Source of the DNA: Methylococcales bacterium
GTDB lineage: Bacteria > Pseudomonadota > Gammaproteobacteria > Methylococcales > Methylomonadaceae
Assembly: GCA_030949405.1 (NCBI GenBank)
Contig: JAUZSN010000002.1
Location: 806,001 to 870,000 of the forward strand
Direction: 5' to 3'
Length of the DNA: 64,000 bases
Part shown: piece by piece, positions 9,358-19,121 of the stretch
Numbering within the stretch: position 1 is the first letter of the stretch
Layout: the number at the start of each line of letters is the position of its first letter
Translations under genes and position numbers: made by a program
Notes under the pieces: generated by a model
Database searches by the model: none
What the model was told of the DNA's origin: nothing
The model's input: the letters and a program-made list of their open reading frames with translations, nothing else

Positions 9358-9401
9358 ATAAGAGATATGCCTTAAACAAACAAGTCATATCCCTTATTTT
9401 T
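9358..9401 (+). terminator. Stem-loop between zwf and the M41-like gene
   Basis: Arms ATAAGAGATATG (9358-9369) and CATATCCCTTAT (9386-9397) pair over 11 of 12 positions with one mismatch, followed by TTTT on the plus strand. No plus-strand gene ends here, so it may instead act on the minus strand at the end of zwf. Confidence 0.35.
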
Positions 9402-9480
9402 AGAAAAATAGATAACGTGATAGCGAATGATAACCATCGGTCATTACACTATAATTGATGCCCTGTTACAAAATTTATTT

Positions 9481-10965
9481 TTATTTACACGGTGTAAGTG
9501 AACTACGCCAATACTGTTGATCGGTTTCAAATAAACGCTTACATTCTTGAGGCCCCCAAGAACCCGCAGGATACGTTGTAATAAAATCACGCTCAACGGC
9601 CCATTTTTGTAAAATAGGATCCACAATTTTCCATGCATATTCCACTTCATCAAAACGTAAAAATAAAGAGCGATCGCCTTCAATCACATCCAGTAATAAG
9701 TCTTCATACGCATCGGTATGACTTTCATTATCATTTCTAAAACTCGCATCCAAACTCCGCACACGGGTTCGCATTTCTAACCCCGGTTCTTTAACGGTCA
9801 TTTCCATACGAATACATTCTTCAGGTTGTATGCCTAATAATAACCAATTGGGGTTCATACTCTGCACTTGAGTGTCTTGAAAAAACTGTAACGGTGGCTG
9901 TTTAAAACAAATTGAGATGCTTGATTGACCTTTCGCCATCCGTTTACCTGTTCGCAAATAAAATGGAACATCACGCCAACGCCAATTATCCACATAAAGC
10001 TTCATTGCCGCATAGGTTTCCGTAACACTATCCGCGGGAACATTGTCCTCTTGCAAATAACTACTTAGCTTTTTACCGTCAACAACCCCTTCGGAATATT
10101 GTGCGCGAAAAGCACAGGCATTCACCGATTGTTTTGCAATAGGGCGAATAGATTTTAAGACTTTAACTTTTTCATCACGCAAGGATTCAGCATCCATTGA
10201 CGCAGGAGGCTCCATAGCGACAAGGGCCATTAGTTGCAATAAATGACTTTGCAACATATCACGCATCGCCCCTGCATCGTCATAATAACTGGCCCGACTC
10301 CCAATGCCCATTTCTTCTGAATGAGTAATTTGAATATGATCAATATAATGACGATTCCATAACGGTTCTAGCATGATATTGGCAAAACGAAAAACCAACA
10401 CATTTTGTACCGTTCCTTTACCTAAATAATGGTCGATACGATAAATCTGTTCCTCTTTTAAATAACGTGAAATTCGCTGCTGCAAGGCTTGAGAACTTTC
10501 CAAATCATAGCCAAAGGGTTTTTCAATAATCATTCGTCGCCAACCGCTGGATTCTTCTAGCAATTTAGCATGGCTCAATTTTTCAATGACGTTAGCAAAA
10601 TACTCAGGACTAATGGCCAAATAAAAAGCCATATTACTCGGATAGTGATGGCTATTATTTAATTCGTTTGCAAGCGTTACATAATCATCAGCGACATCAA
10701 TATTAACCTTAGCATAAGAAAGTCGTTCAGAAAAACGCTTAAAAACTATTTCATCTAAGCCCCCTCTTGCCTTCTCTTCAATCATTTCTCGTACTTCGGT
10801 AATCAAAACTTCATTATCCCAATCACGTCGCCCAATGGCGAGAATCTTGCTGTTCTCTGGCAAACGATTCTCCATCTCTAAGTGATAAAGAGCGGGCATT
10901 AATTTCACACGGGATAAATTTCCCGTTGCTCCAAAAATGACATAGGTACACGCTTTATTCGACAT
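9481..10965 (-). CDS. zwf: Glucose-6-phosphate 1-dehydrogenase
   Basis: Oxidises glucose-6-phosphate to 6-phosphogluconolactone with NAD(P)+, the entry to the oxidative pentose phosphate and Entner-Doudoroff routes. The 494 residues are full length. Seen are the nucleotide-binding [18 protein letters not shown] near the N-terminus, [13 protein letters not shown], the active-site [13 protein letters not shown], and [12 protein letters not shown]. The neighbouring pathway genes (pgl, edd, eda) are not present in the window. In methanotrophs this enzyme sits next to the ribulose monophosphate cycle, a context that is inferred here. The start [12 protein letters not shown] is conventional. Confidence 0.97.
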   Translation of the reverse strand: MSNKACTYVIFGATGNLSRVKLMPALYHLEMENRLPENSKILAIGRRDWDNEVLITEVREMIEEKARGGLDEIVFKRFSERLSYAKVNIDVADDYVTLANELNNSHHYPSNMAFYLAISPEYFANVIEKLSHAKLLEESSGWRRMIIEKPFGYDLESSQALQQRISRYLKEEQIYRIDHYLGKGTVQNVLVFRFANIMLEPLWNRHYIDHIQITHSEEMGIGSRASYYDDAGAMRDMLQSHLLQLMALVAMEPPASMDAESLRDEKVKVLKSIRPIAKQSVNACAFRAQYSEGVVDGKKLSSYLQEDNVPADSVTETYAAMKLYVDNWRWRDVPFYLRTGKRMAKGQSSISICFKQPPLQFFQDTQVQSMNPNWLLLGIQPEECIRMEMTVKEPGLEMRTRVRSLDASFRNDNESHTDAYEDLLLDVIEGDRSLFLRFDEVEYAWKIVDPILQKWAVERDFITTYPAGSWGPQECKRLFETDQQYWRSSLTPCK

Positions 10966-11013
10966 TCACAGCTCCACTAAAAAGTTTAAAAACAAGAGGA
11001 TTTTAACAGCTCA

Positions 11014-11400
11014 TTAGTTTTCAATCACCTCTATTGCATTACCATCGGGATCTCTAAAAAAAATAGCCTGCCGTCCTGATATACTTCGACTATAAAAAAT
11101 AGCATGTTTGTCTAATTGTGAAATTAAAGGTGAAAGATCATTAATCTTTAAAGCCACATGCCGATCATGACCCCCATGTTCAGGTCGCCCTTTAACAGGA
11201 TCATAATTAGGTAAGCACAAACAGTGAAGCGCGGTGTCTTCGGTTACTTTAAACCACGCACCATCATATTTTAATGGAGGTCGCTCTAAGTCTATTTCTA
11301 AGCCAATAATATTATGGTAAAAAAACTTTGATTTTTCAATGTCAGAAGAAATGACACTGTGATGATCTATTCTTAAAAAATTAATTGTAGTTGAGTGCAT
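11014..11400 (-). CDS. VOC-family (glyoxalase/dioxygenase fold) protein
   Basis: A 128-residue protein of the vicinal oxygen chelate fold. DHHSVISSDIEKSKFFYHNIIGLEID opens the first repeat, HVALKIND lies near residue 82, and the C-terminal FFRDPDGNAIEVIEN carries the usual metal-ligand glutamate. The first histidine of DHHSVI, the H of RHVALK and the E of IEVIEN would be the metal set. The substrate cannot be told; the family includes glyoxalase I, fosfomycin resistance enzymes and ring-cleavage dioxygenases. It lies 48 bases before zwf on the same strand. Confidence 0.8.
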   Translation of the reverse strand: MHSTTINFLRIDHHSVISSDIEKSKFFYHNIIGLEIDLERPPLKYDGAWFKVTEDTALHCLCLPNYDPVKGRPEHGGHDRHVALKINDLSPLISQLDKHAIFYSRSISGRQAIFFRDPDGNAIEVIEN

Positions 11401-11489
11401 ACGAAAATGAGGGGTAATGAAAGGAAATGAAATGAAATGAAAATGGAATTATTGATGTCAGAATTATACGTTATTATTTTTATGGTTAA

Positions 11490-12428
11490 TTATGACGGGG
11501 AATTAATGACGCGAATAAAATCACCTTTTGCTTCACGATCAGAACCCACAACGATTTGCTGATAACCCGTCTCTGATTTTTCCAGTTGTCCTGAGACTTC
11601 CACCCACTCACCTGCTTTAGCTTGACCACTGTAAGTGGCTGTAAAACAAATAATAGTACTGATTTCAAGGTGGTCTATTGAGTAACGAATGGGGTAATCA
11701 AACCCATGACTATCCTCTGTTATTTTGACCGTTAAAACAATCGGCCCTTGTTTAGAATAGGTTCGAGGATCATGGATTGCAGGTTGTGAAAGACTAATAT
11801 CAACCTTGCGATTATGGATGAGTACTTTATTATATTTACGTTTTTCATGCCAAAGATACTCATTAAAACTTAATTCACACCCCCGCCGTATAAAAGCGTG
11901 CTGCCAATCCGCCTGCGTTAAGGGCTGTAACTGATTACGTGCGATTAATTGGCGAGCGAGCTGACGTGCTTGATGAAAAATAGCCCGATCATGAAAGACT
12001 AAATCAATATCCGAGGTGGATTTTTGCGCCCCAATTAATAAAGAACCTGTTATGCCGAGTTGCGTTATATCCAACCCATTGTCTGAAAAAATAGTGCAAA
12101 CAGCGATTAAGTCATTAATCACCGCATTTTCGGTGGGTTGCTGCAACAGGGTTTGTAAGCAATCATGCGGTTGATAATGTTTAACAATCGCCTCAACAGG
12201 AAGGGCATGAACCTCCACATCAATAGACGGCGAATAATAAAGATAATCAGGGTAATTTTGTTGTAAAAATAAAGTTGCCGTTGCGGTTTCAAATTTTTCC
12301 CAACATCCACTTTGAAAAATATAGCGCAAACAAACTAAGACTCGCCCTTTCTCTACGCCTTCTTTGATAACGGCGAAATAAAGATTTTCAGCGGTTTTTA
12401 CATAATCTTTTACTTTAAAGGTCGTCAT
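11490..12428 (-). CDS. Nucleotidyltransferase-domain protein with archaeal-like architecture
   Basis: About 312 residues. The middle carries GITGSLLIGAQKSTSDIDLVFHD, the GS...DxD signature of the minimal polymerase-beta-like nucleotidyltransferase fold. The segment ELSFNEYLWHEKRKYNK then leads to VDISL, a plausible third acidic position. The C-terminal part (SGQAKAGEWVEVSGQLE) looks like a small OB-type nucleic-acid-binding fold, and an N-terminal 100-residue domain precedes the transferase. From memory this three-part layout resembles proteins common in archaea; that is a recollection, not a search. I chose the ATG at 12428 because AGGAAGG lies eight bases upstream; an in-frame GTG at 12452 lacks this. 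Substrate unknown. Confidence 0.65.
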   Translation of the reverse strand: MTTFKVKDYVKTAENLYFAVIKEGVEKGRVLVCLRYIFQSGCWEKFETATATLFLQQNYPDYLYYSPSIDVEVHALPVEAIVKHYQPHDCLQTLLQQPTENAVINDLIAVCTIFSDNGLDITQLGITGSLLIGAQKSTSDIDLVFHDRAIFHQARQLARQLIARNQLQPLTQADWQHAFIRRGCELSFNEYLWHEKRKYNKVLIHNRKVDISLSQPAIHDPRTYSKQGPIVLTVKITEDSHGFDYPIRYSIDHLEISTIICFTATYSGQAKAGEWVEVSGQLEKSETGYQQIVVGSDREAKGDFIRVINSPS

Positions 12429-12465
12429 CCTATTTTCCTTCCTGCGAAACACTCGCTATGAATAA

Positions 12466-14529
12466 TCAAAGAAGATGCTTAAAAAAACGTTCCAGCTTTT
12501 TAGGAAGTTTTTTATCTAAACGTTCTAAGGTTTCAATTATTTTCCCTGAGTTCTTTTCTAACAACATGGATGCGATATCAAGTTTATAACTCGGTTTTGA
12601 AAAATTGCCCGCTACCTTCATAACAATCGGCTGACTACTGATCACTTCAGGCGAGTCAGCGGTCGCTTGCTGCTTAATCCTTAAGAGTTTAATTTGATAG
12701 TCCAATTTTTCGGTCATTAAGTTTGCATAACCCCGTCCTGAGAGCTTAATTTTAGGTGAGATTCCAATTAAATCATTATTTTGGATTAACCCCTCACTGA
12801 TATAAGCGGTTGCGCTAATTTTAGAAAAGAGACGTTGCTCATCCTCTGTCGTATTTTCTATAGGGATAGATCCTTTTAATACGGCTTTACTTTGATTAAT
12901 AAATTTTTGAATATTGAAGCCATTAATAGCCCCATCTTTCAATAAAAAACTAATCTGACCTTTCAGTGAAGATTTGATGGCCTCTTTCGTATTCCCTCGC
13001 CCTGTTAATTGAGCATCCATATCAATCCAACCTTTGAGTGTTTCTTCACCGTTTATATCATTTAATAAGGCTGCAATTTGAACATGGCTAAACTGTTCAT
13101 TTAAAATAAAAACCGTTTCTAGTGCATTAACATTGAGATTAAATCCTCCCTTATAATCCCCCTGATAAAACGATTTAATCGTTTGATTACTTTGCACAAT
13201 TCCTTTTTCAGCATCAAGATTTAGGCTTACGCCCTGCATTTTTAGGTCATTCACTTTGAGCTGTTCAATTACAATTTTCCCTGACGCATCTAATTTTTTT
13301 AACAGCTCAACAGGAATAAGGGAAACCCCTATCGCCGCGATACTTGCAGGGGTCGCTATTTTATCTAACTTATGATTCGTATTAGGTGGTAAATAGCGAT
13401 CAATATTCACTCTATCAACGTTTAAATCAAATTGAACCGTAGGCTTATTAAAATTTGTTACGACAACAGAACCTTTTAGGGTTGTTTCATCCACTTTAAG
13501 CCTAAGCGCATCGACTTTAAGTTGCTGCTTATCAGCGTGTAATTTAAAATCGAACGCCAATGACGTGAGTGCATTTTCATCGGCCATTTTAGGTATTTCA
13601 AGATTCACTTTATGCAAAAAATCTATGAGATTCAGCGTTTCAACCGATGCGGTTAAGGCTATTTTTGAAGGCTCTTTAAAATGCCCCTCTACATCGGCAT
13701 GAAACTTAAATGCCCCACTGATTATTTTTAACTCAGGCAAATGTAACGTATTTTCAGCTTTATTAAACAAGGCATCAGTAAATAAATGAACCGTCAATGA
13801 TCCCGTCGGTAAGGCCGAACTCGTGGTTTCAACGTTCAATTTAGCGGATTTTAATTGAAATGTATCCAGTGCCGAATTAATCATTAAATCGCCTGAAAAA
13901 TCAATTATCTGGGAAAATAAAGGCTGTTGATTGCTTACGTTTAAAGAGGCTTTTAGAGGAACTTTTTGATCAAAGGCGAGCCTACCGAGTTTTATTTGGA
14001 GGTTTTTAATTTCGCTTTGTTGGTTTGCTTGTAAATCCTGCCACGTAATTTCAGCATCTTCAATGGACAGTCCCGCAACGGCTAATAAAGCCAAAGGGTT
14101 GACGGTTGTTGTATCACTTTGAGGCTGAGATTTAAAATCATCCCAATTATTAACCCCTTGCTTATTCTTACTTAATGCTAAACGCAAGCCTTTGATCGTA
14201 ATCTCACTGACATCAAGTTGCTTTGAAAACAAAGGGATCAGCTTAACGTTAATTTCACTTTGCTGTATTTGGGCAAAATAGGGCGTGTTAAATCCAGCGG
14301 CATTGCCCAAACTTATTTGTTCTGTTGAAATTCCTATCCACGGAAAAATAGATAATTTCAAATCTCCGTTAATCGTCAACGTTCGTCCCGTCTGTGCTTT
14401 AACTGCCGATTCTATCTGCGCTTTAAAATCATTGGGATTAACGATAAAAGGTAAACACAAAGCAGTTATAAGGGTTATTGTACCCAGCGCTGTAAAAACA
14501 TATAAGATGATTTTGAGCGATTTTTTCAT
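12466..14529 (-). CDS. AsmA-family protein
   Basis: A 687-residue protein with one N-terminal membrane anchor (IILYVFTALGTITLITALCLPF), then ANPNDF-type VNPNDFKAQIESAVKAQTGRTLTI and GDLKLSIFPWIGI, the AsmA opening. The C-terminal region has the DGAINGFNIQKF and YQIKLLRI segments of the AsmA C-domain. Such proteins are bridge-like lipid-transfer factors between inner and outer membranes or assembly factors for outer-membrane proteins. It is followed after 37 bases by the nucleotidyltransferase gene. The length is within the usual range for AsmA. The name asmA is withheld because several paralogues share this layout. Confidence 0.85.
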   Translation of the reverse strand: MKKSLKIILYVFTALGTITLITALCLPFIVNPNDFKAQIESAVKAQTGRTLTINGDLKLSIFPWIGISTEQISLGNAAGFNTPYFAQIQQSEINVKLIPLFSKQLDVSEITIKGLRLALSKNKQGVNNWDDFKSQPQSDTTTVNPLALLAVAGLSIEDAEITWQDLQANQQSEIKNLQIKLGRLAFDQKVPLKASLNVSNQQPLFSQIIDFSGDLMINSALDTFQLKSAKLNVETTSSALPTGSLTVHLFTDALFNKAENTLHLPELKIISGAFKFHADVEGHFKEPSKIALTASVETLNLIDFLHKVNLEIPKMADENALTSLAFDFKLHADKQQLKVDALRLKVDETTLKGSVVVTNFNKPTVQFDLNVDRVNIDRYLPPNTNHKLDKIATPASIAAIGVSLIPVELLKKLDASGKIVIEQLKVNDLKMQGVSLNLDAEKGIVQSNQTIKSFYQGDYKGGFNLNVNALETVFILNEQFSHVQIAALLNDINGEETLKGWIDMDAQLTGRGNTKEAIKSSLKGQISFLLKDGAINGFNIQKFINQSKAVLKGSIPIENTTEDEQRLFSKISATAYISEGLIQNNDLIGISPKIKLSGRGYANLMTEKLDYQIKLLRIKQQATADSPEVISSQPIVMKVAGNFSKPSYKLDIASMLLEKNSGKIIETLERLDKKLPKKLERFFKHLL

Positions 14530-14690
14530 CGTTATCTCAGGAATTTAGGTGCTATGAAGAAAAATATCGAATATGATTAGAACTTTATCACAATTTTTAA
14601 AATGATTCCGCTTATTATTACAGTTAGTGACCGTTAAACTATGGACTAACCTCAGCGTAACTTAAATCATTATAAATTAAGGACAAGACT

Positions 14691-14939
14691 ATGTTTATTT
14701 TGGCAAAAATGGTAGGTATTGCTGTGCTCGTATGGTTTGCAATGACGGCACAAGCAAAAAAAGAATATTGGCTTAGGTGGGCTCTTGTGGGGTTAATTGG
14801 TTATTGGCTTACTTGGTTTTTACTTTACTTCACCCTGTCAATCCCTGTTCTTCCTACATTTGCAGCATTAGCCGTCGCCTATTTAATTAGGAAAAAGTTA
14901 ATCTATGATTCTGAAAAAAAGAACAATAATAAGGCTTAA
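14691..14939 (+). CDS. Small membrane protein, unknown
   Basis: An 82-residue protein with two to three hydrophobic stretches: ILAKMVGIAVLVWFAM, LVGLIGYWLTWFLLYFTL and FAALAVAYLIRK. It ends in a very basic tail with EKKNNNKA. The ATG follows AAGGACAAG, a usable ribosome-binding site. No motif is recognised. It stands alone between the divergent AsmA gene and the convergent peroxiredoxin gene. Confidence 0.6.
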   Translation: MFILAKMVGIAVLVWFAMTAQAKKEYWLRWALVGLIGYWLTWFLLYFTLSIPVLPTFAALAVAYLIRKKLIYDSEKKNNNKA

Positions 14940-14941
14940 AT

Positions 14942-14974
14942 AAAAAGCGCGTCGTGTCAGGACACGACGTGCTC
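14942..14974 (-). terminator. Intrinsic terminator of the peroxiredoxin gene
   Basis: On the minus strand, a GC-rich stem built from GCACGTCGTGTC and GACACGACGCGC with a tight loop is followed by TTTTTATTT. It lies about 30 bases after the peroxiredoxin stop. The small plus-strand gene ends at 14939 just before it, so it may serve both directions. Confidence 0.8.
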
Positions 14975-15002
14975 TTAACTAAAATTAAGACTTGCTTAAC
15001 GC

Positions 15003-15608
15003 TTATAAATTATCCGCATTTTCATCAAGATATTTTGCAACGCCATCAGGACTTGCATTCATTCCTGTATCGCCTTTATTCCAACCAGCAGGACAAACTT
15101 CACCATGTTCTTCAAAAAATTGTAACGCATCAACCATACGTAACATTTCATCCATGTTACGACCTAAAGGCAAATCATTAACTACTTGATGACGAACAAT
15201 ACGATTTTTATCCATTAAAAAGCTACCGCGATAAGCGACCGCTGGGTTTTCAGCTTCAACATCATAATCTTGACAAATACTATGTGAAATATCAGCCGCC
15301 ATGGTATAGCGAACAGGACCAATTCCTCCGTCCTTGATAGCCGTATTGCGCCATGCGTTATGGGTAAAATGTGAATCAATAGAAACAGCAATAACTTCAA
15401 CACCCCGACTAGTAAATTCATCCATACGATGATCTAAAGCAATCAACTCACTCGGACATACAAAGGTAAAATCTAAAGGGTAAAACATAATGACCGTATA
15501 TTTGCCTTGTGTTGCCTGCGACAAACTAAATGAATCCACAATTTGGCCATCACCTAAAACAGCAGGCACGGTAAAATCAGGGGCTTGCTTACCTACTAAT
15601 ACACTCAT
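15003..15608 (-). CDS. 2-Cys peroxiredoxin (AhpC/Prx1 type)
   Basis: Thiol peroxidase that reduces hydrogen peroxide and organic peroxides. The 201 residues begin MSVLVGKQAPDFTVPAVLGD. The peroxidatic cysteine is in FYPLDFTFVCPSE and the resolving cysteine in the C-terminal GEVCPAGWNKG, so this is a typical dimeric 2-Cys enzyme. AAYRGSFLMDKNRIVRHQV-type sequence (VAYRGSFLMDKN) is also in place. The ATG at 15608 is preferred over an in-frame upstream ATG at 15638 because GGAGAT sits just before it and the family N-terminus matches. No OxyR gene or clear operator is visible alongside. Confidence 0.95.
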   Translation of the reverse strand: MSVLVGKQAPDFTVPAVLGDGQIVDSFSLSQATQGKYTVIMFYPLDFTFVCPSELIALDHRMDEFTSRGVEVIAVSIDSHFTHNAWRNTAIKDGGIGPVRYTMAADISHSICQDYDVEAENPAVAYRGSFLMDKNRIVRHQVVNDLPLGRNMDEMLRMVDALQFFEEHGEVCPAGWNKGDTGMNASPDGVAKYLDENADNL

Positions 15609-15894
15609 CTTATATCTCCAAAATTTGTTGTAAATCAAATATTTATTCGATTCAAAGTAAAACCACTTTGCAGCGGAGTTTCTTCATTCTACACTAAATT
15701 ACTCAGGATTTGTTTAATAATTATTAAATATTTTACTTGCTTTTCTAAAAATTGACGAGGATAATCTGTAGGCATTCGCTTACAAAAAATGTTGTAAGCT
15801 TTAGTATCTTTAACATCTGCGGTTTTTGAGGGTCTACCAGCCGCCTATTTTTGCTGTTAAAGAGGCTTTTTCTATTTTTTAAAGAGTAATTACA

Positions 15895-16404
15895 ATGGCT
15901 AAACATAAACACATCACCGAACCCGACACCTTTGGTTTTCAAGTTCGTATCGTCAGGCGCGGTAAAGAGACAAGCCGCTATTTTTCACATAAACTTTGGG
16001 GCAATAAATCTAAATCACTGCTAGCTGCTATTGCTTGGCGCGACCAAATGTTAGTGGTCTTAAAAGGGAGCCGAACACGGTTTCTTAAACCGCCTAAAAA
16101 CAAAACAACAACAGGGGTTACAGGCGTTTCAAGAACCATAAAATACGATCATCGTAAAGATAAAAGTTATTTATGCTACACCGTTTTTTGGGTCAAAGAT
16201 CGTAAGTCTAAAAACAAAACGTTTCAAGTAGGTAATGTTGATACGATTACGGCTAATGATGAGCTACATGCGTTTAGAACCGCAAAGATTTTTAGACATT
16301 GTTACGAGCATTCTATTGACCATGACATCCCTTTTTATGATACTAAGTTTGTCGGTTGGAAAAAGTTACGCCTCTATGAAAACCCAAATTTAAATGCAAC
16401 TTAG
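15895..16404 (+). CDS. AP2-domain-like DNA-binding protein
   Basis: A 169-residue basic protein that appears to contain two AP2/ERF-like units. The first is about residues 13-52: GFQVRIVRRGKETSRYF, then an A-A-rich helix LLAAIAWRDQML. The second is about 76-140: GVTGVSRTIKYDHRK, a three-strand region ending in FQVGNVDT, then a helix DELHAFRTAKIFRHCYEHS. In plants this fold binds DNA through the beta sheet. In bacteria such domains occur in homing endonucleases and in small stand-alone proteins. No HNH or other nuclease motif is visible here. The start MAKHKHITEPDTFG has only a weak ribosome-binding site. Confidence 0.6.
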   Translation: MAKHKHITEPDTFGFQVRIVRRGKETSRYFSHKLWGNKSKSLLAAIAWRDQMLVVLKGSRTRFLKPPKNKTTTGVTGVSRTIKYDHRKDKSYLCYTVFWVKDRKSKNKTFQVGNVDTITANDELHAFRTAKIFRHCYEHSIDHDIPFYDTKFVGWKKLRLYENPNLNAT

Positions 16405-16892
16405 GCTTCGCATTATAACGTAAAAAACAATATATTAAAGAGAAATTGCTCACACATTTAATTAATTCTAATTTTTTATATTACCTGCTACTGATTTTAG
16501 ATGCTTTCATTTTATTTTTGATAATTCACTTGGTATGGGATAAAAATAGCTAGAAATAAGGGGCTTATCTCTTATGGGTTGTGTTGTATAAAAATTAAAT
16601 GCGTTCGCTAGAGGTATAAAATAGTGTGTTCCCCATTAGTTACCGCTATTTTTCTTTAAGCGTAAGGTGGCTTTATTTTTAAGAAAACGTACGACAAATT
16701 GGCTACCCACTTAAGATCGGACACTATGAAGCGAGGCTTAGTGTCCTGTCTTATGTTGTGTCGCCAAAATGATTAAGTTTTTATGCCTTAATCATTCTTT
16801 ACACCCTATAAATTTACTCCCCCTATTGAATTTTAGTTTTATTAAAGTTAGGCTTCTTCTTTTAACTCCAAACTTACAGGAAATGAACTACC
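16405..16892 (+). other. 488-base gap between the AP2-like gene and pgk
   Basis: AT-rich region without a convincing ORF or RNA gene. It holds one copy of the GGCTACC inverted-repeat family at 16701-16765. The last 130 bases must contain the pgk promoter, but no clear -35/-10 pair is seen. Confidence 0.5.
16701..16765. repeat. Dispersed inverted-repeat element, family 1, copy A
   Basis: Begins GGCTACCCACTTAAGATCGG and ends with a diverged complementary arm TCTTATGTTGTGTCGCC; inner arms ACACTA / TAGTGT pair exactly. It shares GCGAGGCTTA with the copy at 60.2 kb. About 65 bases, non-coding, MITE- or REP-like. Confidence 0.7.
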
Positions 16893-18068
16893 ATGGCTAT
16901 TATAAAAATGACTGATTTAGACTTAACCAACAAACGAGTCTTAATTCGCCAAGATTTAAATGTCCCCGTTAAAAATGGTAAAGTGACCAGCGATTTACGC
17001 ATTAAAGCTAGCCTCCCAACGATTAAAAAAGCATTAGCATCTGGGGCAGCTGTTATGGTCATGTCTCACTTAGGCCGTCCTATTGAAGGCGAGTATGATG
17101 CTCAATTTAGTTTACAACCTGTGGCTGAGCGTTTAGCTGAATTACTTGACCAACCTGTTCGTTTAGAAAAATCTTGGTTAGCAGGCGTTGAAATTAATGC
17201 GGGTGAAGTGGTCTTGTGTGAAAATGTCCGCTTTAATATTGGTGAAAAAAATAATAACGCTGATTTAGGTAAAACAATAGCTAAACTGTGTGATATTTTT
17301 GTCATGGATGCTTTTGGAACAGCTCATAGAGCGCAAGCCTCTACCCATAGCGTCGGTGAACAAGCCGCCATTGCGTGTGCAGGGCCTTTATTAACCAATG
17401 AATTAGAAGCCCTTGCTAGTGCGTTAGATAACCCTGAAAAACCCTTAGTTGCGATTGTAGGGGGGTCTAAAGTATCAACTAAACTCACCGTTTTGGAAAC
17501 CTTATCATCTAAAGTTGACCAGCTTATTGTGGGCGGAGGCATTGCAAATACGTTTATTGCCGCCGCTGGGTTTCCTGTTGGGAAATCATTATATGAAGCT
17601 GATTTAGTGGATGAAGCGAAACGTTTAATGGCAGCGGCAAAAGAAAAAGGCGCGGATATTCCTGTACCTGTTGATGTTGTTTGCGCTAAAGAATTTTCTG
17701 ATACGGCGGTAGCCACGATTAAAAACGTAGCGGATGTTGAAGCGGATGACTTAATTTTAGATATAGGGCCTGAAACAGCAAAGCAACATGCTGAAATTTT
17801 AAGAACAGCCAAAACAATTGTTTGGAATGGACCTGTTGGCGTTTTTGAAATTGATCAATTTGCAGAAGGGACTAAATCCTTATCCGCTGCGATTGCAACG
17901 AGTAGTGCGTTCTCTATTGCAGGGGGCGGCGATACCTTGGCCGCTATTGATAAATATGCGATTAATGACCAAGTTTCTTACACCTCAACAGGCGGCGGAG
18001 CGTTCCTTGAATTTTTAGAAGGGAAAACGTTACCTGCGGTTGATATGCTTGAAAAACGCGGCGCGTAA
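16893..18068 (+). CDS. pgk: Phosphoglycerate kinase
   Basis: Glycolytic and gluconeogenic transfer of phosphate between 1,3-bisphosphoglycerate and ADP. The 391 residues are full length. Markers include [19 protein letters not shown] with the substrate-binding RxDxNVP motif, [30 protein letters not shown], and the C-terminal nucleotide loop [14 protein letters not shown]. The usual gap-pgk-pyk order is not seen; here pgk is preceded by a repeat-bearing gap and followed by cobD. Confidence 0.97.
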   Translation: MAIIKMTDLDLTNKRVLIRQDLNVPVKNGKVTSDLRIKASLPTIKKALASGAAVMVMSHLGRPIEGEYDAQFSLQPVAERLAELLDQPVRLEKSWLAGVEINAGEVVLCENVRFNIGEKNNNADLGKTIAKLCDIFVMDAFGTAHRAQASTHSVGEQAAIACAGPLLTNELEALASALDNPEKPLVAIVGGSKVSTKLTVLETLSSKVDQLIVGGGIANTFIAAAGFPVGKSLYEADLVDEAKRLMAAAKEKGADIPVPVDVVCAKEFSDTAVATIKNVADVEADDLILDIGPETAKQHAEILRTAKTIVWNGPVGVFEIDQFAEGTKSLSAAIATSSAFSIAGGGDTLAAIDKYAINDQVSYTSTGGGAFLEFLEGKTLPAVDMLEKRGA

Positions 18069-18078
18069 AAAATAACGT

Positions 18079-18105
18079 TAAAGTAGGCTTTTTTGACCTA
18101 CTTTA
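18079..18105 (+). terminator. Stem-loop after pgk
   Basis: A perfect 9-bp stem TAAAGTAGG / CCTACTTTA with a 9-base loop that itself contains six T. It starts 11 bases after the pgk stop. It overlaps the longest possible opening of cobD (TTG at 18093), which argues for the later cobD start. Confidence 0.5.
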
Positions 18106-18113
18106 ACTGCTTA

Positions 18114-19097
18114 ATGACTATGTTAGAACACGGCGGACAACTGCGCCAAGCAGTTAAACACTTTAAAATTCCCCTTGAAAACTGGATAGACCTTTCAACA
18201 GGTATTAATCCTAATGGTTTTCCTATCCCGACGATTCCATTGAGCTGTTGGCAGCGTTTACCCGAAAGTAATGATGGGCTACTAGAGGTTGCCCAGCACT
18301 ATTATCAAGCGGAAGATCTATTAGCGGTTGCAGGTTCTCAAGCGGCTATTCAAGGTTTACCCCTACTTTACCCGCCCTCAAAGGTCGGTGTTTTAGCGCC
18401 TGCTTATGCAGAACATGCGGCATGTTGGCAACAAGCTGGGCATCAACTGGTTAAACTTACTCCAACTACGATTGAGGCACAATTAGATCAATTAAAGGTG
18501 TTAATCCTTATTAACCCGAATAATCCGACGGGCCATTTATTTTCCCCGCAGCAATTATTAGAGTGGCATAAAAAATTGCAACGTCATCAAGGCGTTTTGA
18601 TTATTGACGAGGCTTTTATTGATACCTGCCCTGAGAATAGTTTATGCTCGCTGAGTCCACGATCTGGATTAATTATTTTACGCTCAATCGGAAAATTTTT
18701 TGGCTTGGCAGGGATTCGTTGTGGCTTTGTGATCGCCGAGCGGACTCTATTAACCGTATTGGAACAAAAATTAGGCGTATGGCCTCTGAGTCACCCGAGT
18801 CGTTATCTTGCGACTCAAGCCTTAATGGATAGTCACTGGCAACAACAAACGTTGATAGATCTTCCTCAACAAGGTGAGCGGTTACGACAATTATTACAGT
18901 CACACGGACTGATGATTAGTGGCGGTCATCCCTTGTTTCAATGGGTTAAAACCCCTAAAGCGAAACAACTTTATCAAATATTAGCCCAACAAGGTGTTTT
19001 AGTCCGATTATTTACGCAACCTGAAAGTTTGCGCGTGGGTTTGCCTAAAAATGACGCGGAATGGCAAAAATTAACACGGGCTTTATTGAAAATTTAA
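18114..19097 (+). CDS. cobD: Threonine-phosphate decarboxylase (CobD type)
   Basis: PLP enzyme that makes (R)-1-amino-2-propanol phosphate, the linker of the cobalamin nucleotide loop. The protein opens MLEHGGQLRQAVKHF, leads into WIDLSTGINPNGFP, and has LINPNNPTGHLF, the aspartate region IIDEAFIDTCPE and the PLP lysine in RSIGKFFGLAGIRCGF. These are the CobD-like aminotransferase-fold signatures. ATG codons at 18114 and 18120 both fit; the upstream TTG at 18093 falls inside a stem-loop. No other cobalamin gene is nearby, so the pathway must be elsewhere. Histidinol-phosphate aminotransferase is the main alternative, but the HGG opening favours CobD. Confidence 0.88.
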   Translation: MTMLEHGGQLRQAVKHFKIPLENWIDLSTGINPNGFPIPTIPLSCWQRLPESNDGLLEVAQHYYQAEDLLAVAGSQAAIQGLPLLYPPSKVGVLAPAYAEHAACWQQAGHQLVKLTPTTIEAQLDQLKVLILINPNNPTGHLFSPQQLLEWHKKLQRHQGVLIIDEAFIDTCPENSLCSLSPRSGLIILRSIGKFFGLAGIRCGFVIAERTLLTVLEQKLGVWPLSHPSRYLATQALMDSHWQQQTLIDLPQQGERLRQLLQSHGLMISGGHPLFQWVKTPKAKQLYQILAQQGVLVRLFTQPESLRVGLPKNDAEWQKLTRALLKI

Positions 19098-19121
19098 TAC
19101 TCGTATTTTTTTGATAAAAAT

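Noticed and set aside
14954-15189. Two plus-strand ORFs opposite the peroxiredoxin gene
   Set aside because: They are antisense shadows of a well-conserved gene and carry no recognisable motif.
17324-17812. 162-codon minus-strand ORF inside pgk
   Set aside because: Ser/Thr/Ala-rich antisense translation of a conserved housekeeping gene.
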